Below are positions 44,651 to 52,799 of a DNA stretch of 64,000 nt, piece by piece. Numbering within the stretch: the stretch's first letter is position 1; each line of letters starts with the position of its first letter. Source of the stretch: Streptomyces sp. Je 1-369 (GTDB lineage Bacteria; Actinomycetota; Actinomycetes; Streptomycetales; Streptomycetaceae); the NCBI RefSeq assembly GCF_026810505.1, contig NZ_CP101750.1:3873254-3937253 (forward strand), read 5' to 3'. The notes under the pieces are model-generated. The model ran no database searches. It saw only the letters and a program-made list of their open reading frames with translations, and had not been told where the DNA came from. The translations under genes were made by a program, and so were the position numbers.

Positions 44651-46039
44651 TCATGCCGCCTGGACGTCCAGGCGCGCTCCGAACTCCCGTACCACCGGCT
44701 CCTCCCGGTACGGATGCAGCCGCTCCTGGAAGTCCTCCAGGTACTCCGCACCCCGGTTCGACCGCAGCGTGCCGAGGAGTTCGACCGCCTTCAGGCCCGT
44801 GTGGCAGGCCTGTTCCACCTCGCGCCGCTGCACCTGCGCCGTCGCCAGGAGGACCAGGCCGATCGCCCTGCGGCGCGCCCGCGTCTCCGGGTGACCGTCC
44901 AGGGACTCCTGGGCACTCCGCGCCGCCGCGTCCGCCTGGCCCAAGTCCCGGTGACAATGCGCCATTTCATCGGCCAGATATGCGTGGTCGAAGTGGCGGA
45001 TCCAGACCGGGTCGTCGCCGGAGTCGTCCGCGACGGCCGCCCGGTCCATCGCCTCGACCGCCCGCCCCGCCACCGCCTGCGTGGCCCGCACGTCCCCGAG
45101 CAGCGCGTGCCCCCGCGCCTCCGCGGCGTAGAACATCGCCTCCGCGCGGGGCGTGACCCTCCCGCGTGTCCCCTCCTGTGCGGCCCGCGCCAACTGCGCG
45201 ATCTCGCGCGGGTTCCCGAGCTGCGCGGCGAGGTGACTCATCGACGCCGCAAGTACGTACCCTCCGTACCCCCGGTCGCCCGCCGCCTGGGCCAGCCGGA
45301 GCGCCTGGATGTAGTAGCGCTGGGCGAGGCCCGGCTGCCCCGTGTCGACCGCCATGTACCCGGCGAGCTCCGTCAACCGGGCGACCGCGGCGAAGAGTTC
45401 CCGCCCGACCGCCTCCCGGTAGGAGCCCGCGAGCAGCCCGGAGACCACGGAGTTGAGGTAGTGCACGACGACCGGCCGCACATGACCGCTGCCGAACTGG
45501 TGGTCCAGCTGCGTCAGCGCCTCCGTCATCGCCTTGACCGCCGCCACGTCCGCCATCCCGACGCCCGGCCCCGCGGACCTGCCGACCTGCGAGTCCGGCG
45601 AGGAGATCAGCCAGTCGCGGCTGGGTTCGACGAGCGCGGACGCGGCCACGGACGACCCGGAGAGGAAGTCGCGACGGCCGACGTCGCTGCGCCACAGCTC
45701 GCAGACCTGCTCAATGGCGCCAAGGACGGTCGGCGAGAACTGCAGACCGACACCGGAGGCGAGGTTCTTGCCGTTCGCCATGCCGATCTCGTCGATGGTG
45801 ACGGTACGGCCCAGCTTGCGGCCGAGCGCCTCCGCGATGATGCCGGGAGCCCGTCCGCGCGGCTGCTGACCGCGCAGCCAGCGGGCCACGGACGTCTTGT
45901 CGTAGCGCAGGTCGAGGCCGTGCTCGGCACCGCACATGTTGACCCTGCGGGCCAGACCGGCGTTGGAACAGCCGGCTTCCTGAATGAGCGCCTGCAGCCG
46001 TTCATTGGGCTGTCGCGCGACGAGTGGCCTGGCGGCCAT
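44651..46039 (-). CDS. XRE-type regulator with TPR-like C-terminus, 462 aa
   Basis: The N-terminal DNA-binding part (NERLQALIQEAGCSNAGLAR, YDKTSVARWLRGQQPRGRAP) is followed by helical TPR-like repeats (GYMAVDTGQPGLAQRYYIQA, SHLAAQLGNPREIAQLARAA, CHTGLKAVELLGTLRSNRGA). The composition matches the Streptomyces family that includes NsdA-like developmental regulators. CAGGGGGT precedes ATG 46039. It is divergent from the Prim-Pol gene across a region with 12-bp repeats. Confidence 0.87.
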   Translation of the reverse strand: MAARPLVARQPNERLQALIQEAGCSNAGLARRVNMCGAEHGLDLRYDKTSVARWLRGQQPRGRAPGIIAEALGRKLGRTVTIDEIGMANGKNLASGVGLQFSPTVLGAIEQVCELWRSDVGRRDFLSGSSVAASALVEPSRDWLISSPDSQVGRSAGPGVGMADVAAVKAMTEALTQLDHQFGSGHVRPVVVHYLNSVVSGLLAGSYREAVGRELFAAVARLTELAGYMAVDTGQPGLAQRYYIQALRLAQAAGDRGYGGYVLAASMSHLAAQLGNPREIAQLARAAQEGTRGRVTPRAEAMFYAAEARGHALLGDVRATQAVAGRAVEAMDRAAVADDSGDDPVWIRHFDHAYLADEMAHCHRDLGQADAAARSAQESLDGHPETRARRRAIGLVLLATAQVQRREVEQACHTGLKAVELLGTLRSNRGAEYLEDFQERLHPYREEPVVREFGARLDVQAA

Positions 46040-46415
46040 GGCGTACCCCCTGTGTGCACCGTGGACCATCGGAACGGGCGGCCGCCGTGGACCGCCTCAG
46101 GGTGATCAATGCCCTTGGGGCAGGGTGAAGATGCGCCACAAAAGAAGCAAAAGAACCCATAAAGAACTACAAGCGCCAAACTGTGCGGTCTTGGGTTCCT
46201 CCGAGGTGTCCTTACGAGGGTTCCTCTCAGGGTTCCTCTTAAGGTTCCTCCCAGGCGTCCTTCGATTGCCCGACACGTGGCTACCCGCACCCGGCAGTCA
46301 ATCCCCCCGCGCGCCCCCACCCATGCACCCATGCGCCCCACTCGCAGGATCGATGCTCCTCCCCCGCCCTCGCGTGCGCCCGTAACCCGAGGTGGCACCG
46401 GGAGTTGAGAACGTC
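46040..46415. promoter_or_regulatory. 376-bp divergent regulatory region
   Basis: No gene. An A-rich stretch (about 46128-46165, with ACAAAAGAAGCAAAAGAAC) is rare in this genome. It is followed by the array of GGTTCCTC repeats. Both divergent genes (XRE-TPR and Prim-Pol) likely take their promoters from here. Confidence 0.6.
46194..46262. repeat. array of 12-bp direct repeats (GGTTCCTC core)
   Basis: Exact GGTTCCTC at 46194, 46219, 46231 and 46243, with degenerate copies GGTGTCCT near 46205 and GGCGTCCT near 46254. All are spaced about 12 bp, just over one helical turn. This looks like a cooperative binding array for a regulator, possibly the XRE-TPR protein encoded next to it. Confidence 0.75.
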
Positions 46416-47075
46416 GTGGAAGAGACCATCGGAGTCACGTCAGCCGCGCAGATCCCGAAGCAGCGCGGAGAAGCCTTGCTCGACACGGCCGTGCGGTACG
46501 CGGAGGAGCGTCACTGGGACGTGTTCCCCGGGACCTGGCTCGAGTCCGTCGAGGGCGTCGAGCAGTGCTCGTGCGGGGAAACCGCGTGCGACGCGCCCGG
46601 CGCACACCCCGCGCGCGAGGACTGGGCGACCCAGGCCACCGGCAGCGCGACCGTGGCCCGGCGGCTCTGGCAGAAGCAGCCCAAGGCGTCGATCCTGCTG
46701 CCCACCGGGCGCACGTTCGACGCGATCGACGTGCCCGAGACCGCCGGTTTCCTCGCGCTCGCCCGCATGGAGCGGATGGAGCTCACCCTCGGCCCCGTGA
46801 CCTGCACGCCCGACCGCCGCATGCAGTTCTTCGTACTGCCCGGCGCCACGGCCAAGGTCCCCGACCTCGTGCGCAAGCTGGGGTGGCCGCCCGCCGCCAT
46901 CGACCTGATCGCGCTCGGCGAGGGGACGTACGTCGCCGGGCCCCCGACCCGCTTCGGAGCCATCGGCGCCGTCCAGTGGGCCTGCCGCCCCACCGTCGCC
47001 AACCGCTGGCTGCCGGACGCCGAGGAGATCATCTCGCCGCTGGCCTACGCATGCGGCAGGGAAGCGCGCCGCTGA
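46416..47075 (+). CDS. bifunctional primase/polymerase (Prim-Pol)-like protein, 219 aa
   Basis: Resembles the N-terminal Prim-Pol domain (PF09250 type) found alone in Streptomyces: LDTAVRYAEERHWDVFPGTW, a Cys cluster CSCGETACDAPGAHPAREDW, ILLPTGRTFDAIDVPETAG (D-x-D-like) and GEGTYVAGPPTRFGAIG. As a free-standing domain it is probably not a replicative primase; a regulatory or nucleotide-binding role is more likely. GTG 46416 has GGGAG 10 bases upstream; GTG 46392 is the alternative. It lies just upstream of the ABC operon. Confidence 0.8.
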   Translation: MEETIGVTSAAQIPKQRGEALLDTAVRYAEERHWDVFPGTWLESVEGVEQCSCGETACDAPGAHPAREDWATQATGSATVARRLWQKQPKASILLPTGRTFDAIDVPETAGFLALARMERMELTLGPVTCTPDRRMQFFVLPGATAKVPDLVRKLGWPPAAIDLIALGEGTYVAGPPTRFGAIGAVQWACRPTVANRWLPDAEEIISPLAYACGREARR

Positions 47076-47164
47076 ACGACGCCCGCCCGGGGGAGCCGCC
47101 GCCGACGTATCGTGCGGACACGGCGGACACCACGGACACGGCGGGCTCAGTGGAGGGCGGCACG

Positions 47165-47965
47165 GTGACGGAAGCGGCGACGGGCGCGGGGACGGAAACG
47201 TCGGCGGTACGGATCCAGGGGCTCTGGAAGCGGTTCGGTGAGCAGGTCGCCGTCGCCGGGATCGATCTCTCCCTGCCCGCGGGCAAGTTCATCGGCCTGG
47301 TCGGACCCAACGGCGCGGGCAAGACCACCACCCTCTCCATGGTCACCGGCCTCCTGCGGCCCGACCAGGGCACCGTCGAGGTCGTCGGCCACGACGTGTG
47401 GCGCGACCCCGTCGAGGTCAAGGCCCGCATCGGCGTACTCCCCGAGGGCCTGCGCCTCTTCGAGCGGCTCTCGGGGCGCGAACTACTCGCGTACACCGGA
47501 AGGCTGCGCGGGCTGCCCGGCGCCGAGGTCGACAAACGGGCCACCCAGCTCCTGGACGTACTCGACCTCGCGGGCGCCCAGCACAAACTCGTCGTCGACT
47601 ACTCGACCGGCATGCGCAAGAAGACCGGCCTCGCCGCCGCGCTCCTCCACAACCCCGAAGTACTCTTCCTCGACGAGCCGTTCGAAGGCGTCGACCCCGT
47701 CTCCGCACAGACCATCCGCGGCGTCCTGGAGCGCTACACCGCCTCCGGCGCGACCGTCGTCTTCTCCTCGCACGTCATGGAGCTCGTCGAATCCCTCTGC
47801 GACTGGGTCGCCGTCATGGCCGCGGGACGCATCCGCGCACACGGCACCCTCGCCGAGGTGCGGGGCGCCGCACCCTCGCTGCAGCAGGCGTTCCTCGAAC
47901 TCGTCGGCGCGCACGGCCGCACCGCGGGCACCGACCTCGACTGGCTGGGCGGCGGCCCCCGATGA
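47165..47965 (+). CDS. ABC transporter ATP-binding protein (ABC-2 type), 266 aa
   Basis: Walker A GLVGPNGAGKTTTLSMVTGL, signature-like YSTGMRKKTGLAAALLHNPE, Walker B VLFLDEPFEGVDP and H-loop VVFSSHVMELVE. The signature is the STGM variant common in DrrA-like exporters. GTG 47165 is chosen because GGAGG lies 8 bases before it; the frame extends further upstream (ATG 47051). The stop overlaps the permease ATG (ATGA). Confidence 0.9.
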   Translation: MTEAATGAGTETSAVRIQGLWKRFGEQVAVAGIDLSLPAGKFIGLVGPNGAGKTTTLSMVTGLLRPDQGTVEVVGHDVWRDPVEVKARIGVLPEGLRLFERLSGRELLAYTGRLRGLPGAEVDKRATQLLDVLDLAGAQHKLVVDYSTGMRKKTGLAAALLHNPEVLFLDEPFEGVDPVSAQTIRGVLERYTASGATVVFSSHVMELVESLCDWVAVMAAGRIRAHGTLAEVRGAAPSLQQAFLELVGAHGRTAGTDLDWLGGGPR

Positions 47966-49581
47966 CCACGACCGACACCCCGACGGCGCGCACGTCCCCG
48001 GCGATCACGCCCGTCCTCATCCGCCTGAAGCTGTCCCTCCTGCGCAACGGCCTGCGCCAGTCCACGGGCCGCCGCGCCGCCTACATCGCGTCCGTCACCG
48101 TCGCGCTCCTCTTCGCCGCCCTCCAACTCCTCGGCCTCATCGCGCTGCGCGGCAACACGCACGCCGCGACGGTCTGCGTCCTGCTCGTGGGAGTGCTCGC
48201 CCTCGGCTGGGCGGTCATGCCGCTGTTCTTCCCGAGCGGCGACGAGACCCTCGACCCGACGCGCCTGGTGATGCTGCCGCTGCGGCCGCGCCCGCTCGTA
48301 CGGGCACTGCTCGCCGCCTCCCTCGTGGGCATCGGCCCCCTGTTCACGCTCTGCCTCGCGGCGGGCGCGGCGGTGGCCCTGGCCCACGGTGCGGCGGCGG
48401 CCGTCACCGGTGTCCTCGCGGTCGTCCTCACCCTCCTCGTCTGCGTGGCGCTGGCCCGCGCGGTCGCCGCCGCCAACATCCGCCTCCTCACCAGCCGCAA
48501 GGGCCGCGACCTCGCCGTCCTCAGCGGCCTGGTCGTCGCCGTCGGCGCGCAGGTGGTGAACTTCGGCGCGCAGAAGCTCGGTTCGTCCGGCCTGTCCACG
48601 CTCGACCCGGCCGCTGACGTCGTGCGCTGGATCCCGCCGTCCGCGGCGCTCGGCGCGGTCGACGCGGTCAGCGAGGGCGCGTACGCGACGGCGGCGGCCC
48701 AACTCGCCCTGACCGCCGCGGCCCTCCTGGCGCTCCTCACCGTCTGGCAGCGCAGCCTGACCCGTCTGATGACGACACCGGACGGCTCCACGATCGCGGC
48801 CGCCCAGCCGGACAAGGGCACGTCCCGCACGTCGGGCGCCCTCGGCGGGCTACTGCCCGCGGGCCGCACCGGAACGGTCATGGAACGCAGCCTCCGCTAC
48901 GTCTGGCGCGACCCGAAGACCAAGGCCGCCTGGGTGACGTCCCTCGCCATCGGCCTGATCGTGCCGCTCTTCAACGCCCTGCAAGGCACCGGGTCCGTCT
49001 ACTTCGCGTGCTTCGCGGCGGGCATGCTCGGCGTCCTCATGTACAACCAGTTCGGGCAGGACACGTCGGCGTTCTGGATGGTCGCGATGACGATCTCGTC
49101 GCCCCGCGACGCGTACGTGGAGCTGCGCGGCCGAGCCCTCGCGCTCCTCTTGATCACCCTCCCGTACGCCGCACTCGTCACCGCCCTGACGACCGCGATG
49201 CTCGGCGACTGGCCCGCCCTGCCGGAGGTGCTCGGCCTCTCCTTCGCGCTGCTCGGCGCGATGCTGGCCACGGGCGCGTGGTCCTCGGCCCGCTTCCCGT
49301 ACTCCATCCCGCAGGAGGGCTACAAGAACGTCGCCCCCGGTCAGGCCGGTCTCGCCTGGATCTCCATCGTCGGCGGCATGGTCGCGGCGGGGCTGCTGTG
49401 CGCGCCCGTCCTGGCCCTCACGATCTGGCTGCACGCGTCGGGCGCCACGTCCTGGACCTGGCTGCTGCTGCCGCTGGGCGCGGTCTACGGCGCGACGGTC
49501 ACGGAGCTGGGGCTGCGGCTCTCGGCGCCGCGGCTCGCGAGGCGCCTGCCGGAGATCCTCACGGCGGTGAGCAGAGGATGA
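47962..49581 (+). CDS. ABC transporter permease, 539 aa
   Basis: About twelve hydrophobic segments, e.g. AAYIASVTVALLFAALQLLG and TVCVLLVGVLALGWAVMPLF. The central cytoplasmic loop is MTTPDGSTIAAAQPDKG, and the second half starts VMERSLRYVWRDPKTKAAWV. It is the membrane half of the exporter with the ATPase at 47165. The substrate is unknown. Followed by a hairpin at 49588. Confidence 0.88.
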   Translation: MTTTDTPTARTSPAITPVLIRLKLSLLRNGLRQSTGRRAAYIASVTVALLFAALQLLGLIALRGNTHAATVCVLLVGVLALGWAVMPLFFPSGDETLDPTRLVMLPLRPRPLVRALLAASLVGIGPLFTLCLAAGAAVALAHGAAAAVTGVLAVVLTLLVCVALARAVAAANIRLLTSRKGRDLAVLSGLVVAVGAQVVNFGAQKLGSSGLSTLDPAADVVRWIPPSAALGAVDAVSEGAYATAAAQLALTAAALLALLTVWQRSLTRLMTTPDGSTIAAAQPDKGTSRTSGALGGLLPAGRTGTVMERSLRYVWRDPKTKAAWVTSLAIGLIVPLFNALQGTGSVYFACFAAGMLGVLMYNQFGQDTSAFWMVAMTISSPRDAYVELRGRALALLLITLPYAALVTALTTAMLGDWPALPEVLGLSFALLGAMLATGAWSSARFPYSIPQEGYKNVAPGQAGLAWISIVGGMVAAGLLCAPVLALTIWLHASGATSWTWLLLPLGAVYGATVTELGLRLSAPRLARRLPEILTAVSRG

Positions 49582-49587
49582 CGCAGG

Positions 49588-49661
49588 CGACCCGCGAGCC
49601 TGGGTCCCTGCCGCCCCGGGGCGGAGGAAGCCGGCCGGACGTACCGGCGGCTCGCGGGTCG
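49588..49661. terminator. long hairpin, probable bidirectional terminator
   Basis: A perfect 13-bp stem, CGACCCGCGAGCC (49588-49600) with GGCTCGCGGGTCG (49649-49661), encloses a second hairpin CCGCCCCGGGGCGG (49611-49624). It begins just after the ABC permease stop and also lies downstream of the minus-strand micro-ORF. A further inverted repeat GGCCGGC...GCCGGCC lies at about 49680-49711. Confidence 0.7.
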
Positions 49662-49741
49662 GGTGACTGCTTGAGTCTGGGCCGGCCGCACGCTCGTCAC
49701 TCGTGCCGGCCAGGCACCGCACTGGGTGTGGTGGCAGGCCG

Positions 49742-49780
49742 CTAGCCCGCAGCCACCTCTCGCGTCCGCAATGAAATCAC
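49742..49780 (-). CDS. possible 12-codon leader peptide or micro-ORF
   Basis: GTG 49780 to TAG 49742 encodes MISLRTREVAAG (GTG read as Met). Ten bases upstream is GGAGG, inside AGAAAGGAGGTGATCC, the exact complement of the 3' end of 16S rRNA. Flanking ATCACT and AGTGAT can pair so that the start codon lies in a stem and the Shine-Dalgarno in the loop. A HrdB-like promoter lies just upstream, and the hairpin at 49588-49661 would end the transcript. No gene on this strand follows, so this would be a free-standing short transcript. Confidence 0.5.
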   Translation of the reverse strand: MISLRTREVAAG

Positions 49781-49784
49781 TGCC

Positions 49785-49800
49785 GGATCACCTCCTTTCT
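49785..49800 (-). promoter_or_regulatory. near-perfect Shine-Dalgarno sequence
   Basis: On the minus strand AGAAAGGAGGTGATCC, 16 bases fully complementary to the end of 16S rRNA (GGATCACCTCCTTTCT). Ordinary genes here show 4-6 matching bases. Confidence 0.7.
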
Positions 49801-49812
49801 TCGAGTGATGAC

Positions 49813-49841
49813 ACCTTAGGAAGCTACGTCGGGCGGCTCAA
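49813..49841 (-). promoter_or_regulatory. HrdB-like promoter of the micro-ORF
   Basis: On the minus strand TTGAGC (49841-49836), a 17-base spacer and TAAGGT (49818-49813). Transcription would begin near 49806, giving a leader of about 25 bases before GTG 49780. Confidence 0.55.
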
Positions 49842-49976
49842 CCGATTTTTCGGGTAGACGTTCGCACAACGATTTCTCTCCAACTTCCGGGAACTTCCTG
49901 TGGGCTGCGTCACGTTCGAGTTGAATGATCTGACATGCGGTACGGGCAGATCGCGCAGGCCTGTAGGGGGTGCCAC

Positions 49977-51362
49977 GTGAGTGCTTCGCGGCGGAGCGGA
50001 ACCACTGACGAACTCGGTCCTGAAGAACCCGAGCCCGGGAGCGCCGAGCTGCTCGCGGCGCTGCTCGACGGGATGGACGCCGCGCTCTGCGCCTTCGACG
50101 CCGACGGTGTGGTGACGCACTGGAACCGCGAGGCCGAGCGGATCCTCGGGTGGACGGCAGCGGAGGCCGTCGGGCGGCACGGGTTCACCGGGTGGGCCGT
50201 GCGGCCCGCCGACGCCGGGGACGTCGAGGAGCGGCTGCTGTCCGCGATGGACGCGCCGGGGCGGCAGGTGCACGAGTTCGCGCTGGTCACCAAGGACGGC
50301 GGGCGGGTGCTCGTGCGGATGCAGTCGGCGTCCGTGCGGGGCGGGGACGGGAAGTCCTCCGGGGTGTACTGCGCGTTCAGCGAGGTCCACGCGCAGATCG
50401 ACCTGGAACGGTCCATCGCGCTGAGCGAGGCGCTGTTCGAGACGGCGTCGTGGGGCGTGGTCCTCGTCGACGCGGATCTGCGGCCCGCCGTCGTCAACGA
50501 ACACGCGGCCCGCGCTTTCGGAGTGGGCCGCAGCGCCGTCCTCGGGCGGCCGCTCGCCGATCTGCTCGGGCAGGGCGTCGAGGAGGTCGAGAGCGCGCTG
50601 ACGCACGTCCTCGCCGAGGGGACGCCGCCCGCGCCCGCGGAGCTGTGGGTGACGGTGCGGGCGCCCGGGGGCGGGGAGGGGGAGGACGACGGGGACCCGC
50701 GCCGGTGCTGGCGCAGCGGCTTCCTCCGGCTCGCCTCGCCGCTCGCGGAGGAGCCGGTGCCGCTGGGCGTCGGCTGGCTGTTCCTCGACGTGACGGAGGC
50801 CAAGCAGACGGAGCAGCTCGCGTCGCAGCTGCGGTTCCGCTCCCAGCAGCTGCACCGGGCGGCGCGGGCCACGGCGGAGTGCGAGGACCCGCTGGAGGCG
50901 GCGACGGTCCAACTGGACTTCGCGCTCGCCGGGTTCGCCGACCACGCGCTGGTGGATCTGGTGGCGGGCGAGAATCCGGTACGTCTGGTCCGTACGGCGG
51001 CGACGCCCGCGGGACCGCCGGGACCCTGCCGTCCCGTCGCCACGGCGGGCGTTCCCGTCCGCTACCCCGAAGGGCATCCCGCGCCGCAGAGCGTGGAGCG
51101 GGTGGGGTCCGTGCGGGCCAGTGCGGGGGTGGGGGCGTCGGCGGAGCGGGCGCGGGAGTGGGCGGCGGCTCGGCAGTGGCCCGAGGACTCGGTCCACGCG
51201 CTGTGTGCCGTCCTGCGGAGCCGGGGTCGCACGGTGGGCGTCGTGACGTTTCTCCGTGGGGCGGGGCGGGGGGCGTTCGACCGGTCGGACGCGATGTACG
51301 CGGAGAGCGTCGCGTCCCGCGTCGCCGCGTCCCTCGACCTGTCCCAGGCCCTCTCTCCCTAG
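49977..51362 (+). CDS. PAS-domain signalling protein, 461 aa
   Basis: Two PAS modules: LDGMDAALCAFDADGVVTHW and EAERILGWTAAEAVGRHGFT in the first, and LFETASWGVVLVDADLRPAV with GRPLADLLGQGVEE in the second. A GAF-like C-terminal half follows (LDFALAGFADHALVDLVAGE, VTFLRGAGRGAFDRSDAMYA). No kinase, cyclase or phosphatase output is present. It resembles the sensor part of Streptomyces PP2C phosphatases without the catalytic domain. GTG 49977 has AGGGGG 7 bases upstream. Confidence 0.82.
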   Translation: MSASRRSGTTDELGPEEPEPGSAELLAALLDGMDAALCAFDADGVVTHWNREAERILGWTAAEAVGRHGFTGWAVRPADAGDVEERLLSAMDAPGRQVHEFALVTKDGGRVLVRMQSASVRGGDGKSSGVYCAFSEVHAQIDLERSIALSEALFETASWGVVLVDADLRPAVVNEHAARAFGVGRSAVLGRPLADLLGQGVEEVESALTHVLAEGTPPAPAELWVTVRAPGGGEGEDDGDPRRCWRSGFLRLASPLAEEPVPLGVGWLFLDVTEAKQTEQLASQLRFRSQQLHRAARATAECEDPLEAATVQLDFALAGFADHALVDLVAGENPVRLVRTAATPAGPPGPCRPVATAGVPVRYPEGHPAPQSVERVGSVRASAGVGASAERAREWAAARQWPEDSVHALCAVLRSRGRTVGVVTFLRGAGRGAFDRSDAMYAESVASRVAASLDLSQALSP

Positions 51363-51382
51363 GGTCCGGTGGCCTACCTCTC

Positions 51383-51538
51383 CCGCCGCTTCGCGGCGGA
51401 TCACTCCCACCCGCCCACCCGTTCACCCCGCGACGTCCAGTGGGACTAGGGGCACCAAGACCGCCGCTTCGCGGCGGATGCCTCCCACCCGCCCGCCCGT
51501 TTACCCCGCGACGTCCCGTGGGAGTAGGGGCAGGGGGG
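51383..51538. repeat. 78-bp tandem duplication carrying terminator hairpins
   Basis: Two copies, each starting with the hairpin CCGCCGCTTCGCGGCGG (51383-51399 and 51461-51477) and continuing with CTCCCACCCGCC and CCCCGCGACGTCC. They lie between the convergent PAS and ABC permease genes, so they double a terminator. Confidence 0.85.
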
Positions 51539-51572
51539 CGGGGGTGGGTCCCGTCCGAGGCGTCCCGCCAGA

Positions 51573-52799
51573 TCACGTTGCGTGGAGCGCCAGCGTTGGG
51601 GACAAGCGGGCCGCCCGCACCGCCGGGTACAGGCCCGCCACCGTGCCGATCGCCAGGGTTGCCGCGAAGCCGCCTGCCATGGCCCAGGGTGGGACCACCC
51701 ACGGGAGGTCGCCCGAGAGTGCGTACGCTGCCGTGGCGGCGGCTCCGAGGGCTACGCCTGCCGCGCCGCCCAGGCCCGACAGCATCAGGGACTCCGTGAC
51801 GAACTGGATGCGGATCTGGCCCCGCGTCGCGCCCAGTGAGCGGCGCAGGCCTATCTCGTAGCGGCGCTCCAGGACCGAGATGATCATGGTGTTGGCCACG
51901 CCCACCCCTCCTACCAGCAGGGCTATTCCGCCCAGGCCCAGGAGGAGCGTCGAGAACGCGCCCTCCGTCGCCGCCTTCGCCTGAAGCGCCGCCGACGGGT
52001 CGGTGACCTGCACGTTTCGCGGGTTCTCCGGGTCGATGGACGCGGCGAGGAGCTTGCGGACGCTGTTGACCGTGGCGTCGGTGGAGCGTTCGTACACCGA
52101 GGTCGGGTGGCCGTCGAAGTCGAGGAACTTCTTCGACGCGTCCCAACCCGTAAGCGCCGACCGTTCGATGTCGGGTGCGAGCGGGAGCGGGTCCAGGATG
52201 CCGATCACCGTGAAGTAGCGGTCGTCCAGCCAGACCTGCCGGCCGGGTGACACGATGCCCAGGCGTTTCGCCGCCACGTGGCCCAGGACCACCGACGGGT
52301 AGCGGCTGTTCGCCGCGTTGAACCAGCTGCCGTGCGCCATGCGGCCCCGCAACACCTTCAGGAGGCCTTCCGTGGAGGCCCGTACCGAGATGCCGCCGGT
52401 CTCGTCCTTCGGGATCTTCTCGCTGCGCCGGACCGACCGTTCGAGGTCACCGGTCGCGCCCACGGACTCGACCCCGTCGACCCGCCCGACCCGCCCCGCC
52501 GCGTCCCGCGGCAGCGTCACCTTCTCACCGGAGAACATCGCTTCCCCCGGCGACGCCACCAGCATGTTCGTACCCAACTCGTCCAGCTCACGCATGAGTT
52601 GGGCTTTGCTCGACGATGAGATCCCTACCACCGCCACCATCGTCGCTATGCCTATCGCGATGCCCAGCGCCGACAGGACCACCCGCACCGGGCGGCTCCG
52701 CAGGCCCGCCGAGCCCACGTGCAGGACGTCGCGGGGGCCGAGGCGTGCCGCTCGGAGGGCGCGGCGGCCGCGCGCCCGCTCACCGTTGCGCGCCCTCAC
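51573..52799 (-). CDS. MacB-like ABC transporter permease (FtsX fold), 408 aa
   Basis: One N-terminal helix (VVLSALGIAIGIATMVAVVG), a large extracytoplasmic MacB-PCD-like domain (GEKVTLPRDAAGRVGRVDGV) and three C-terminal helices (LLLGLGGIALLVGGVGVANT, the E-RRYEIGLRRSLGAT loop). With the ATPase and adaptor upstream it forms a MacAB-type mechanotransmission pump. Starts at GTG 52799 overlapping the ATPase stop. Confidence 0.88.
   Translation of the reverse strand: MRARNGERARGRRALRAARLGPRDVLHVGSAGLRSRPVRVVLSALGIAIGIATMVAVVGISSSSKAQLMRELDELGTNMLVASPGEAMFSGEKVTLPRDAAGRVGRVDGVESVGATGDLERSVRRSEKIPKDETGGISVRASTEGLLKVLRGRMAHGSWFNAANSRYPSVVLGHVAAKRLGIVSPGRQVWLDDRYFTVIGILDPLPLAPDIERSALTGWDASKKFLDFDGHPTSVYERSTDATVNSVRKLLAASIDPENPRNVQVTDPSAALQAKAATEGAFSTLLLGLGGIALLVGGVGVANTMIISVLERRYEIGLRRSLGATRGQIRIQFVTESLMLSGLGGAAGVALGAAATAAYALSGDLPWVVPPWAMAGGFAATLAIGTVAGLYPAVRAARLSPTLALHAT

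Larger units (their letters stand above)
49582..49976. other. 395-bp intergenic region: hairpins, micro-ORF, divergent promoters
   Basis: It contains the terminator hairpin, the minus-strand micro-ORF with its own promoter and ribosome-binding site, and the upstream region of the PAS gene. A 55-codon plus-strand frame at 49578-49745 overlaps the permease stop but consists of hairpin sequence and is not convincing. Confidence 0.6.

Noticed and set aside
49578-49745. 55-codon plus-strand frame overlapping the ABC permease stop.
   Set aside because: It consists of terminator hairpin sequence; the ATGA overlap is probably accidental.
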